Shown: piece after piece, positions 1 to 16,300 of the stretch
Position numbering within the stretch: position 1 is the stretch's first letter
Layout: each line of letters starts with the position of its first letter
DNA from: Panulirus ornatus
Taxonomy: Eukaryota; Arthropoda; Malacostraca; Decapoda; Palinuridae
DNA: 64,000 nucleotides
Reading direction: 5' to 3'
NCBI RefSeq assembly: GCF_036320965.1
Contig: NC_092251.1
Coordinates: forward strand, 3,906,001-3,970,000
Translations under genes and position numbers: made by a program
Notes under the pieces: model-generated
The model's input: the letters and a program-made list of their open reading frames with translations, nothing else
The model's database searches: none
Told to the model about the DNA's origin: nothing

Positions 1-590
1 CGAAGCTCTTTTTACGCGTTCAGCTTTAATCAGTTTTCGAGATAATTTGATAAATACTGATGCAGTTAGTGAAGAAAGGGATTACCAGGAATTCGTTTCA
101 GTCCTCTATCCATCTAATTAATTGAAGAGAAGATTAACCTAACTCCATCCATTTTGAATAAACCTTCGCAGCTCCTGGAGTCTGAAAATGTCGAGTCTGT
201 CGGTGAACATGAGAAAAGGTTTAAAGATTGGAGATTAATCACATATTGGGATTATCTTCATCACATTTGCAAAAATATATCAAAATATATCGTGTGTGAT
301 AAATCCTTAAACTCCTCAAGGGATTAACAGCTGCAGAACAAAGGAAGTCAGATCAAAACGAGTATTAAACGTTAATTTGTGAACTCTGTATCAATCGTCA
401 TTCTTCACAAGAACTCATATCTTTTTGTGTGGATCTAAAGATTTCTAATGACTGATTTAATATGGCATCAATATCTTATCCCTAAAATGATGTAGACGAT
501 GAAATCTGATGATTACAAAGTACGATGCAGTAAAAAGAATTTTTTGGCAAAGTTCGTGAAAACTATAAGACACATATAATAAAAAGTATG
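1..590. other. Unique intergenic DNA, nothing recognised
   Basis: AT-rich non-repetitive sequence with stops in all frames. I see no exon, RNA gene or mobile element here. Confidence 0.6.
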
Positions 591-639
591 TTATGATTTT
601 AGGAAGGTGTACAGACCTGCTACAGATGGTGAAGGGGAC

Positions 640-850
640 TAGCTCATGTCTATCATGTCACAATCACCTTAGAATGAACTGTTTGTCATATCACAATTAC
701 CATAAAGTTACATGTCTGTCTTGTCACAATCACCTTAGAATTACATGTCTATCATGTCACAATCACCCTAGGATTACAAGCTTGTCATATCACAATCACC
801 TTAGACTTACATGTTTCACACGTCACAGTCATCATTTCACTTAACCTTAC
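640..850. repeat. 33-bp minisatellite, about 6 copies
   Basis: Units with the core TATCATGTCACAATCACC start near 647, 680, 713, 746, 779 and 812, exactly 33 bp apart, and decay into the flank up to about 915. Because 33 is a multiple of three, an 83-codon frame stays open (593-844) and reads as an 11-residue periodic peptide (CLSCHNHLRIT-like). I treat this as a by-product of the tandem repeat: there are no splice sites, no start context and no family match. Confidence 0.85.
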
Positions 851-949
851 CCAACCTTGGAACATGTCTCTCATAACACTACCACCTTCGACTCGCATGT
901 CTGCCACGTCAGTGTCGCCTTGTGGTAAGATCTGAGTACATCATCCCCA

Positions 950-952
<3 letters not shown>

Positions 953-1041
<89 letters not shown>
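953..1041. repeat. (CT)n microsatellite
   Basis: Uninterrupted CT dinucleotide tract of about 88 bp. Confidence 0.98.
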
Positions 1042-1044
<3 letters not shown>

Positions 1045-1195
1045 CTCAGTCTTCCCTCTGGACAACACGTACCATCATGAGTACACGGGAACGCAAAAGT
1101 TTTATTGCGTCGTTGAGATGAACTCAAAAATGTCAAGAGGATCTAAGATTACAGTTGCTGTGTGCAGCCGACTGTGTCTGAGCATGGAATACCAG

Positions 1196-1432
1196 GGCAC
1201 AGTACCCCCTTAAGCACGATGGTACGACCCTTGAGTTCGATGATACGACCCTTGAGTTCGATGGTACGCCCCTTGGATATAACGACCTGGTTATTTGTCT
1301 GATCATGAAACATCAAGTAAAAAAACAAGTTATCTTGTAGTATCGCCTTACTCAAAGGTCCTTAAAGGTCGTACCGCCATGCTCAAGAGTCGTACCATCA
1401 TTCTCAATGGTCGTACCATCGCGTCCAAGAAA
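1196..1432. repeat. Foldback-like element, copy 1 (both arms)
   Basis: The left half has three ~21-bp tandem units of the type GGTACGACCCTTGAG (1219-1275). The right half, from about 1355, has the same unit in the opposite orientation (GGTCGTACC, three times). About 100 bp of AT-richer sequence separates the halves. The layout is an inverted repeat whose arms are themselves short tandem repeats. Related copies lie near 2.75, 4.7, 5.0, 25.2, 35.4, 40.1, 43.0 and 48.5 kb. No coding capacity is seen, so it would be a non-autonomous element if mobile. Confidence 0.7.
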
Positions 1433-1667
1433 TTAAAACCAAGCTCAGTGTAGGACCCGAGAGTATGATCCGTAATTAAGACACTTTAAGATCCAGTTTA
1501 CAGTACTAAACTACCTTCATCAATAACCAACTGTTATAGCCTATAGTCATAGTGAACATCCAACTTAAGACAGAAAAAAAGAATGATATATAAACTAGAG
1601 AGAAAAGAAAGAAAGATTCTTGTTTATTTCTGAATATATGAGAGAGGCGAGAGGTGTACCTTGCAAG

Positions 1668-1669
1668 GG

Positions 1670-1700
<31 letters not shown>

Positions 1701-1702
1701 GA
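1668..1702. repeat. (GA)n microsatellite
   Basis: GA tract with one GG interruption. Confidence 0.95.
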
Positions 1703-2023
1703 CTGGGTTCAGTGCAGGCGAAACATATGTTATGGCTTCCTCCAGACCAGCCAACAGTCACCTTCCAGATACACCAGTCTATAAAACGTGTGAGCCTGGC
1801 TCTGTGAAAGAAGAAAAAAAGAGAAAAGAGTCACAGAAAGAGAGGGACTATATATTTTCCCCACGTGTGTCTCGCTAGTGTTGTATCTGAACCTTGTGCT
1901 GTATGTGGCGGAGGTCTCCTGACCAAAGCTATCTCGGATGAAAACGAACGAGACATCATTCTTACCTATGGATATGTGAGTGGATATCACAGGTTCTGTA
2001 TCTCTGTTTGAGTGTGCATTGTC

Positions 2024-2048
2024 GTGTGTGTGTGTGTGTGTGTGTGTA
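2024..2048. repeat. (GT)n microsatellite
   Basis: Short GT tract ending in TATGTG. Confidence 0.95.
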
Positions 2049-2067
2049 TGTGATCACCATTCTGTGA

Positions 2068-2172
2068 CACGCCTGGTCGATGCCTTCTGTCTCACCAGGT
2101 AGAAACAGCGTTCGGGACACTCCTGGTCGAAGATCTACCAAGCCCTCTGCTTCACCAGGTAGATACAGAGAG
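2068..2172. repeat. Degenerate tandem duplication
   Basis: Two diverged copies of a ~50-60 bp block, each running from ACRC..CCTGGTCGA to TCACCAGGTAGA.ACAG, the second carrying an insertion. No coding evidence. Confidence 0.6.
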
Positions 2173-2744
2173 TTCAGCACAGCTTCAACCAGGCGCGTAC
2201 CGAGACTTCGGGACGTCAGACGGATCCCGAGACTTTTGTCCGTGATTCTACACTTATCTTTAATGGAACTTAAACACGAAGAAATGCATGCGCAGGAGAA
2301 AAACTGAGACCAGAAGCAAAAATTTAGTGAACAGTAAACAGTATTCCCCTTTTCTCTCTTCCTTCAGGTAAGGAGAAGCTTCTGGAGCCACTAGGCTTCA
2401 CAAACAATACCTGAGACACATAACACATTCGCCTCCCCAAAACAAACAACACCGACCAAAAGATTTCCGAAGACGCGTCTTTGTTTCCCTCAGTGGAAAA
2501 CAACCTGAATTACGGCGGAATCGCCAGTTTTCCTTAATTAAAGATGTCCACACTGCACACCCATGTCCTACCAGACGCGGGATCATAGATCTTTAAAAGT
2601 CAACCAAAATTTCTGAAAAAAGAAATTAAGAAATTTCATCACTAGCTCGACATCAGATTCTTAATTCAAGACGATGAATATCACTGGGTAATTGTTTAAC
2701 CTCTGGAGCGCGATAGGAGATTCCTTGAGCACGACGGGACGAGA

Positions 2745-2862
2745 TTAAACACGATAGTACTGTACGATCCATTTCCTCAACGGTATGAATCTCAGGTACG
2801 ACGGTACGACCCTTGAGTACAACGGCTCGACCCTTGAGTATGACGGTACGATCCTTGGTGGG
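2745..2862. repeat. Foldback-like element, copy 2 (direct arm only)
   Basis: Four to five diverged ~21-bp units, best at 2796-2855 (GACGGTACGACCCTTGAG and variants), all in one orientation. The opposite arm is missing or unrecognisable, so this is a partial copy or a solo arm. Confidence 0.65.
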
Positions 2863-4540
2863 CTAAGGACTCCACAGGGGTGAGCTGATGGCCATCACAG
2901 AGCTGAGATGGGACACTTTGACTTCAACTCAAAGAGGTATAGGCAAAATTGGGACGGAGTGGAAGAACAGGCGCCATTTGCATAACTAGATGATGAGGAG
3001 CAACAGATGCAATTAGGGTGACTATAGATTCGAGGCTTGAGGTGGTGAGGAACGGTATGAGGAATGGTGAGAGACAGCAAAAGGGTGGTAGGGGAAGAGA
3101 GAGGTTGGATAAAGGAAGTAAGGAGGAGTGAGAGTTGGTGAAGAGTGTCAGATATTGTGAGGATTGATGAGGCATGCTAAAGAAAATAATGAGGGTGTGT
3201 GTTTGTGTGGGAGTGGATGGGTTTATGGTGAGAGTATTGGGCAGCCACACCCACACTCATCCTTGCCAATGGCCGTCATCAGACGATCTATTTTTCACGC
3301 CAAATAATATCTCTCTAGGATGGCCGGCTCGCCTCCTACGTCCAGGGTGTTCTGCCGACACCTTGGGTATAGCCTGTGGAGGGAGGGTAAGGGAGGGGTC
3401 AGGTAGGCCAGGAGACCGAGAGTGAGCCAAGGGATCAGACGGGTGAACCAGGGGGTCAGGAGAGCCAGGAAGATGTAAGTGGTGTAGGTGAATCAGTGAG
3501 CCACAGATGAAGCCAGGGGAGGGAATAAGCTCTGCTTCTCCTCGTACTTCTTATGGCTAGACCTTTGTACGAATGTCTCACTAAGATTGTCTTGAAGCGC
3601 CATCTAGATAAGTCGTCTGTTCCAGTTCCTAATGGCATGTAACCTCCTCACATGTTCCCATCCTCTGTTAGTCATGTGTTTGTCTGAGAGTAAACATGGA
3701 AGTTTTGATGACACGCCGGGAGTGTAGAAGGTATTCATTTTTCAGTCTCTTGTTGCTCTCGTACCCAGGTATGCTATGGTTTCAGAACTCATTAACTCTA
3801 AAACATAAATGTGATATTACGCACACGCAAACAAATATCATCTCTGGTTTTAATTCACCTTGATACGAAGTACCTCCTGCTTGAGGGGAACACTTCAAAG
3901 CTCATTTCCTCTCACCTTTACGAAGGACTATTCCCTCGACTACATGCTTCTGATCCTTTGTCTAGTCTGCTGTACGCTCTCCTCTTTAAGCCTTGTGATG
4001 ATTTGCAATAAACAAGCAAACTGTACTCCCTACAGGATTGTAATCCTCTTAGAATTTTCATTTGACTGTTAGTTGTTGCTGCACAATTTCCTGCATAGAA
4101 ATTTCATCAATATGAATGCCTTCAGGCATTTCAAATGATGTCAAACAATTGCGTCTCCAAATAATGAGTTACAGTTCAATGCGTGGAATATGGATTTTTT
4201 TTTTCCACATTGACTCGAATCTTTAAAGGGAAAACTGTAGAAATGAAAATAAGTCAAAGTATAAATTTTCCCTTCTATATTTAGAAGCATTGCAAGTCTT
4301 TTCCTTGCCCAAACAGCATTAGTGCAGGATGAGTCCTTCATCATGAACATAATGTCTTTTGTTTTCTCATCTTTTAAGTAACGTTAAGACTAGACCACCC
4401 CATGAAGACCTTGGGTCTGTGTGGTCTGTGTATCTATGTAACTTTGGTTCTTTCTCAGGATATGTGTCCTCCGTCATCCATCGTGGCCCATACAGAGCTC
4501 TGTAACATATACGGCAAAAACCTTTTTTTCAAAGACAACA
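2863..4540. other. Intergenic DNA, no gene recognised
   Basis: Mixed-composition sequence with only short chance frames (60-110 codons). I see no splice-flanked exon, transposase or RNA motif. Confidence 0.5.
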
Positions 4541-4555
4541 CCACAACCTCTAGGT

Positions 4556-4660
4556 TGTGGTGTTGTTGTCTGGTGGTGGTGGTGTTGGTGGTGGTGGTGG
4601 TGTTGTTGTCTGGTGGTGGTGGTGGTGGTGGTGGTGGTGGTGTTGGTGGTGGTGATACTA
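4556..4660. repeat. (TGG)n trinucleotide repeat
   Basis: TGG/GTG triplets broken by GTTGTTGTCTG blocks. The glycine- and valine-rich translation is a frame artefact. Confidence 0.95.
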
Positions 4661-4689
4661 CTCTGTTATTATAAGTGAGGCTTTAGGTT

Positions 4690-4745
4690 CTTCCCTCCCG
4701 CTGGGTCAAGTCAAAGGTCACGTCATCGTACACAAGGGTCGTACC
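4690..4745. repeat. Foldback-like element, copy 3 (core plus start of right arm)
   Basis: Contains the element core GTCAAGTCAAAGGTCACGTC and then one inverted-orientation arm unit (ACAAGGGTCGTACCG). Positions 4708-4720 read AAGTCA-A-AGGTCA, a DR1-type direct repeat close to the RXR/HNF4 consensus. Confidence 0.6.
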
Positions 4746-5027
4746 GGCTCAGCTCCACCTTCTGAGACATTCATGACCCCCACTGTGTTCAAGTCTATTA
4801 CATATACAGGCAATTACCTCCTCTTCTCTGGCTAAACAATTGTTGGCCCCTGATTATCTGGAGCTGTGGACTTGTGCGGTGGACCATAAATTACATGTTT
4901 GGGAAGGGTTCACCACTGGATTTCTGTAAGCCCCAACGTGTGGTAATAAGACGACTCCATTCTCTAAGTCTTAATCTCAAGTTAAACCTTCTGTAGGCAC
5001 CACGGAATGACCTCTGGGTGTATTGGC

Positions 5028-5150
5028 GTGACCTGCGACCTGGCTCTTACGGGTCTGGTCAAAGGCCAAGCCATCGCATCCAAGGGTTGCACAGTCGTGT
5101 CCAAGGGTCACACTGTAGTTATGAAGGGCTGTAACGTTATGCTTAATGGA
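5028..5150. repeat. Foldback-like element, copy 4 (core plus right arm)
   Basis: The core (TGGTCAAAGGCCAAGCCATC, 5056-5075) is followed by ~21-bp units of the CCAAGGGT..CAC..TCGTGT type in inverted orientation. More diverged than copies 1, 5 and 6. The frame open across it (5007-5297) is not supported as a gene. Confidence 0.55.
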
Positions 5151-6043
5151 TTAAGGAGAAGGTTTAGACTGATGTCGAAAAGTAGAAACAAAATCCTTTA
5201 TTACTGTCAGCTGAGACGGCACGGGCAAGGGAATACCCTAATCAAGGCCATCTCATATGCGTTATATATGCTTTGGAGTTACAGCACCGTGTACTAACGC
5301 TCGACTGAGCTAACCTACGTTGCACAGTCGATCTTCCCTGAATACTAGTTGGGTTCAGACGCTGCCGGAGGGTTCCTGAATGCCTTTAGGAGGAGGATCT
5401 CTCAGACGGTTCTTGATCAGCAAATACTAAGCCAGCGATCACACGTTTTCCTATTGATGTCTATCTATCCAGCATTTGTCTGCCTTGTATTTTGTCAGTT
5501 CTACATCTGTCTCCACTCTGTGCGTTTACTTAGTGTTTATGTGCCTAGTTCTTGTCTACCTAGTTCTTGCCCACTTGGTGCTGGTTTGCCTAGTATTCAT
5601 CTGCTGCTTTTCGTCTGTGTTTCATGTTTGTCTGCCTCCTCTAACCAGGTCTTTTATGTGCGCCCCTGAGAACAAGGTGTCTGAGAAGTTACGACTGAGG
5701 ACCTGTACCCAGACTTGTGGGAGGAACCAAGGCATGGAGAGGTCCCTCCAGAGGCAGGAGAGGTCCTAGTGGTCTGACTCGGGCCATGAGACCAGCAGGG
5801 GGAGGTCTTTCTGGTCAGAAGACAGGAAGAAAGGGAGAACCTTAGGCCCCCCAGGATATATCACCAAGATAAAGAAAAAAAAAAACACGCATCTTGATGG
5901 ATCGTGTGTGAGGATCCCTCTGGCCATCCCATATGCAATGTGTCTTTTCCTCGCATCTGCTGGTGCGGCCAGCCCCACGATAGGCGGGTCCTGGGGCTCC
6001 ACCAGCATCGCGAGATATCCTTATGTAATCTCAGACTTTCCTC
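5151..6043. other. Intergenic DNA with a degenerate CTAGTTCTTG-type repeat
   Basis: Around 5540-5600 a loose ~20-25 bp motif (TGCCTAGTTCTTGTC) recurs, giving a hydrophobic chance frame. Nothing else is recognised. Confidence 0.4.
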
Positions 6044-6285
6044 CACCTATCCCTCGTCTCCCTACCTCTCCCTCACTCCTTATTCTACCTAGCTCCTTCA
6101 TTGTCTAACTCCCTGCCTCCCCTCCTCCCTACTTAACTCCTTCCTTTTCTCCCTACCTCCCTGCCTCCCTTCCTCCCTACTTCCCTCTTCCTTTTCTCCC
6201 TACCTCCCTGCCTCCCTTCCTCCCTACTTCCCTCTTACCTTTTCTCCCTACCTCCCTCCCTCCCTTCCTCCCTCCGCCACAATAG
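6044..6285. repeat. Polypyrimidine minisatellite (CTCCCTNC-rich)
   Basis: Almost pure C/T on the plus strand. A block of roughly 58 bp (CTACCTCCCTGCCTCCCTTC and following) is repeated at least twice. Long homopyrimidine tracts of this kind can adopt triplex structures; that is inference. Confidence 0.85.
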
Positions 6286-6420
6286 ACCCTCCCTGCAACA
6301 GCCAGTGATAAAGACCTCCAGTGGAATGGACTTCATCGGTCTTTGTGTTGTGCTGGTAAGCTGCTGTGGGGCTTACCTTACTGACGGCTGTGCATCTCCT
6401 CCGTGGGAGGTTGGGGGCTG

Positions 6421-6422
<2 letters not shown>

Positions 6423-6469
<47 letters not shown>
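6423..6469. repeat. (GA)n microsatellite
   Basis: GA tract of about 46 bp; a second GA tract follows at 6578. Confidence 0.97.
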
Positions 6470-6470
<1 letters not shown>

Positions 6471-6574
6471 AGAGCCGCCATGAAAGAAAAAAAGAGAAAG
6501 GGAGAGAGGAAAAGAAGGCAAGGAAGCAGACAAATATACACAGAATAGGAGCAAGAGAAAGAGAAAGAAACATC

Positions 6575-6577
<3 letters not shown>

Positions 6578-6638
<61 letters not shown>
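6578..6638. repeat. (GA)n microsatellite
   Basis: Uninterrupted GA tract of about 60 bp. Confidence 0.97.
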
Positions 6639-6639
<1 letters not shown>

Positions 6640-6747
6640 AGAAATCCGTGGCCAGGCAGCCGAGTTTATTGGGGAGAATTTCAGAAGTTACACCAAAAAT
6701 GTATTATAAGGTTTTTCCTCCAGTGAGCAAGAGAAGTGGATTTGGTG

Positions 6748-6918
6748 TTTTCACCTTATATAGATATTTTCCTCGGAGTTTTCACCTTATATAGACATTT
6801 TCCTCGGAGTTTTCACCTTATATTGATATTTTCCTCAGAGTTTTCACCTTATATCGATATCTTCCTCAGAGTTTTCACCTTTTATAGACATTTTCATGTG
6901 GGTTTTCACCTTATATAA
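6748..6918. repeat. 31-bp minisatellite, about 5.5 copies
   Basis: TTTTCACCTTATATAGA begins each unit at 6748, 6779, 6810, 6841, 6872 and 6903, a strict 31-bp period with a few substitutions per unit. Confidence 0.93.
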
Positions 6919-7511
6919 GTTTCAGTGATCAGCTTACCTTAAATCCTCACACCATTGTGGACGTCCCCTGAATTTACAGTTGATCAAAACAGAGTCGTAG
7001 ACTTGTGCTGGAAATGAGGCATTTCATCCCACACCCGAGAATAATGTATCTATGATATGCATACAAAATGATATATCTGAGGAATTTAATGTAAGTAGAA
7101 CTTTGAACCTCATATGTTGTGTAACACCAGGACTCTCTCACGTGAGGGAACCCCGCAGTGCCGAGGAAGTCAGCCACGCCCACCGACCGGGACCACAGGC
7201 ATGTGTGTGGTTGGGTGTTTAAATATTTTAGGTAAATTGCTTCATATTTCAGCAGCAGGGAGAGTACACCATCGTCTCCAGGCCCAGCCCTACTGTGCAG
7301 GGTGTAATAGTTATATTCTTCAGCACTCTGCAAATGATCTTAGATTCTACTTTTAACTTGGCCTAATCCAAGGAGGAATTTCTGCTACTTATGATCAAAT
7401 GTAATAAGTTTCTGTATTCGTTCCCATATATTCTATTCAATTAGGAATCGAAGCATTCTATTCAACAAGCGTGTTTATATATACATACCCATTTCTCCAC
7501 ACCTCACTCCT

Positions 7512-7513
<2 letters not shown>
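6919..7513. other. Intergenic DNA, no gene recognised
   Basis: Unique sequence with chance frames up to 119 codons on the minus strand. None shows a domain or splice context. Confidence 0.45.
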
Positions 7514-7797
<284 letters not shown>

Positions 7798-8074
7798 ACC
7801 CTTTATAACCCTCCCTCCCTCTTGTTCTTCCATAAATAGCAGAAAACATGAAAAAGTCGATATTGGAACGAAAGATTTTTCTACAATATAAAAAAGAGTA
7901 ACAACGTTCACTTTTTCGCTCCCAGTATAGTGAAGGGGAACATGAAAGCCAATAATGACAAATTTCTTCAGCCTTCGACAAACAAAGTTAGCCTGCAGAC
8001 CACATCTCTCGTGCAGGATATGTTAATGCACTACCTAAGATAATTACTATAGTAGAGTGAGACTGCAAGCCTGT

Positions 8075-8666
<592 letters not shown>

Positions 8667-8697
<31 letters not shown>

Positions 8698-8737
8698 TAC
8701 TACTACTACTACTACTTCTACTACTTTGACTACTACT
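8667..8737. repeat. (ACT)n trinucleotide repeat
   Basis: ACT triplets with two TTCT interruptions. The flanks are rich in ATTATCATC. Confidence 0.95.
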
Positions 8738-9439
8738 ATCATTATCAACTTCATTATCATTGTTTTCAGGTTAAGCCTCCACACCCCACCCCAGTTTCGG
8801 TCTCACAGTGGGTTGAAAGGTCTTATCTGGTTAATCACTTTTCTCCCTGCAATCCATTACCCGACACATACACAGACCAGTCCCAGTGTATTGAGATGTC
8901 CATATGTAAGATCATACACACATGGACATACATGTGTGGGTGCTACTCAGGTTAGTTCATCGTACTTTAAAGAGCATGAAGGATTAATGGGGAAGATCCA
9001 TAGGAAATGCAGTTCCAGACCTACACCAACACTAAGGTAAAAACACATCCCACACTTAACTCACCTACCCTTCCCCACCTATACCAGCACACACGTACAC
9101 ACACCATCCACACCAGTCCAGCAATTGAATAGATATACTCCTGGAATAGAAAAGAATTCGTCTTGACCAATCTCCCTGGCCACCAATCCTCCTGACCAGT
9201 CCAAATTCCTCGGCAGGCGGAGGAGGCATCAGGGAGGTGGCTTGAGGGTGGGTGTGGCTGGCCTGGGGGTGGTTAGGAGAGAATGCTGGACAAGCCTCCC
9301 TCCCTCCTCCTCCCCAGCTTCTCGTATATCACTAGGGATTTGGCCAGGGAATCGACAACAGCCGCACAGGAACCAGACAAGCGAAGAGGCATAAAAGCCA
9401 GCCTCGTCAAACTACGTAAAGAAGAGGAGGAAAAAAGAT
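8738..9439. other. Intergenic DNA, no gene recognised
   Basis: Contains a chance frame (8726-9040) and a mildly G-rich stretch near 9200-9300. No homology recognised. Confidence 0.4.
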
Positions 9440-9599
<160 letters not shown>

Positions 9600-9611
9600 C
9601 CCCACACAGCA

Positions 9612-9754
<143 letters not shown>

Positions 9755-9759
9755 CAAAA

Positions 9760-13307
<3,548 letters not shown>

Positions 13308-16300
13308 CTGCTGCAGATCAGGGCTCCCTCACCCTCAGCAGCTGCAGATCAAGGGCCTCCCTCATCCTCAGCAGCTGCAGTCAGGGTGTCCCTCATCCTC
13401 AGCAGCTGCAGTCAGGGCCTCCCTCACCCTCAGCAGCTGCAGATCAGGGCCTCCCTCATCCTCAGCAGCTGCAGTCAGGATGTCCCTCACCCTCAGCAGC
13501 TGCAGTCAGGGTCTCCCTCACCCTCAGCAGCTGCAGATCAGGGCCTCCCTCATCCTCAGCAGCTGCAGTCAGGATGTCCCTCACCCTCAGCAGCTGCAGT
13601 CAGGATGTCCCTCACCCTCAGCAGCTGCAGATCAGGGCCTCCCTCATCCTCAGCAGCTGCAGATCAAGGCCTCCCTCATCCTCAGCAGCTGCAGATCAGG
13701 GCCTCCCTCATCCTCAGCAGCTGCAGATCAGGGCCTCCCTCATCCTCAGCAGCTGCAGATCAGGGCCTCCCTCATCCTCAGCAGCTGCAGATCAAGGCCT
13801 CCCTCATCCTCAGCAGCTGCAGATCAAGGCCTCCCTCATCCTCAGCAGCTGCAGATCAAGGCCTCCCTCATCCTCAGCAGCTGCAGATCAGGGCCTCCCT
13901 CATCCTCAGCAGCTGCAGATCAGGGCCTCCCTCATCCTCAGCAGCTGCAGTCAGGATGTCCTCACCCTCAGCAGCTGCAGTCAGGATGTCCTCACCCTCA
14001 GCAGCTGCAGATCAAGGCCTCCCTCATCCTCAGCAGCTGCAGATCAGGGCCTCCCTCATCCTCAGCAGCTGCAGTCAGGATGTCCTCACCCTCAGCAGCT
14101 GCAGATCAAGGCCTCCCTCATCCTCAGCAGCTGCAGATCAAGGCCTCCCTCATCCTCAGCAGCTGCAGTCAGGATGTCCTCACCCTCAGCAGCTGCAGAT
14201 CAGGGCCTCCCTCATCCTCAGCAGCTGCAGTCAGGATGTCCTCACCCTCAGCAGCTGCAGATCAAGGCCTCCCTCATCCTCAGCAGCTGCAGATCAAGGC
14301 CTCCCTCATCCTCAGCAGCTGCAGATCAAGGCCTCCCTCATCCTCAGCAGCTGCAGATCAGGGCCTCCCTCATCCTCAGCAGCTGCAGATCAGGGCCTCC
14401 CTCATCCTCAGCAGCTGCAGATCAAGGCCTCCCTCATCCTCAGCAGCTGCAGATCAAGGCCTCCCTCATCCTCAGCAGCTGCAGATCAAGGCCTCCCTCA
14501 TCCTCAGCAGCTGCAGATCAAGGCCTCCCTCATCCTCAGCAGCTGCAGATCAAGGCCTCCCTCATCCTCAGCAGCTGCAGATCAAGGCCTCCCTCATCCT
14601 CAGCAGCTGCAGATCAAGGCCTCCCTCATCCTCAGCAGCTGCAGATCAAGGCCTCCCTCATCCTCAGCAGCTGCAGATCAAGGCCTCCCTCATCCTCAGC
14701 AGCTGCAGATCAAGGCCTCCCTCATCCTCAGCAGCTGCAGATCAGGGCCTCCCTCATCCTCAGCAGCTGCAGATCAAGGCCTCCCTCATCCTCAGCAGCT
14801 GCAGTCAGGATGTCCTCACCCTCAGCAGCTGCAGTCAGGATGTCCTCACCCTCAGCAGCTGCAGATCAGGGCCTCCCTCATCCTCAGCAGCTGCAGATCA
14901 AGGCCTCCCTCATCCTCAGCAGCTGCAGATCAAGGCCTCCCTCATCCTCAGCAGCTGCAGATCAGGGCCTCCCTCATCCTCAGCAGCTGCAGATCAAGGC
15001 CTCCCTCATCCTCAGCAGCTGCAGATCAAGGCCTCCCTCATCCTCAGCAGCTGCAGATCAAGGCCTCCCTCATCCTCAGCAGCTGCAGATCAAGGCCTCC
15101 CTCATCCTCAGCAGCTGCAGATCAAGGCCTCCCTCATCCTCAGCAGCTGCAGATCAAGGCCTCCCTCATCCTCAGCAGCTGCAGATCAAGGCCTCCCTCA
15201 TCCTCAGCAGCTGCAGATCAAGGCCTCCCTCATCCTCAGCAGCTGCAGTCAGGATGTCCTCACCCTCAGCAGCTGCAGATCAAGGCCTCCCTCATCCTCA
15301 GCAGCTGCAGATCAAGGCCTCCCTCATCCTCAGCAGCTGCAGATCAAGGCCTCCCTCATCCTCAGCAGCTGCAGATCAAGGCCTCCCTCATCCTCAGCAG
15401 CTGCAGATCAAGGCCTCCCTCATCCTCAGCAGCTGCAGATCAAGGCCTCCCTCATCCTCAGCAGCTGCAGATCAAGGCCTCCCTCATCCTCAGCAGCTGC
15501 AGATCAAGGCCTCCCTCATCCTCAGCAGCTGCAGATCAAGGCCTCCCTCATCCTCAGCAGCTGCAGATCAAGGCCTCCCTCATCCTCAGCAGCTGCAGAT
15601 CAAGGCCTCCCTCATCCTCAGCAGCTGCAGATCAAGGCCTCCCTCATCCTCAGCAGCTGCAGATCAAGGCCTCCCTCATCCTCAGCAGCTGCAGATCAAG
15701 GCCTCCCTCATCCTCAGCAGCTGCAGATCAAGGCCTCCCTCATCCTCAGCAGCTGCAGATCAGGGCCTCCCTCATCCTCAGCAGCTGCAGATCAGGGCCT
15801 CCCTCATCCTCAGCAGCTGCAGATCAAGGCCTCCCTCATCCTCAGCAGCTGCAGTCAGGATGTCCTCACCCTCAGCAGCTGCAGATCAAGGCCTCCCTCA
15901 TCCTCAGCAGCTGCAGATCAAGGCCTCCCTCATCCTCAGCAGCTGCAGATCAAGGCCTCCCTCATCCTCAGCAGCTGCAGATCAAGGCCTCCCTCATCCT
16001 CAGCAGCTGCAGATCAAGGCCTCCCTCATCCTCAGCAGCTGCAGTCAGGATGTCCTCACCCTCAGCAGCTGCAGATCAAGGCCTCCCTCATCCTCAGCAG
16101 CTGCAGATCAAGGCCTCCCTCATCCTCAGCAGCTGCAGATCAAGGCCTCCCTCATCCTCAGCAGCTGCAGATCAGGGCCTCCCTCATCCTCAGCAGCTGC
16201 AGTCAGGATGTCCTCACCCTCAGCAGCTGCAGATCAAGGCCTCCCTCATCCTCAGCAGCTGCAGATCAAGGCCTCCCTCATCCTCAGCAGCTGCAGATCA

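Noticed and set aside
593..844. Cys/His-rich frame as a zinc-finger protein
   Set aside because: The CLSCHNH pattern is the translation of a 33-bp minisatellite. Spacing and residues do not fit a known zinc-finger class.
5349..5769. Hydrophobic frame as a membrane protein
   Set aside because: Hydrophobicity comes from a loose CTAGTTCTTG repeat in T-rich DNA; no signal peptide or conserved motif.
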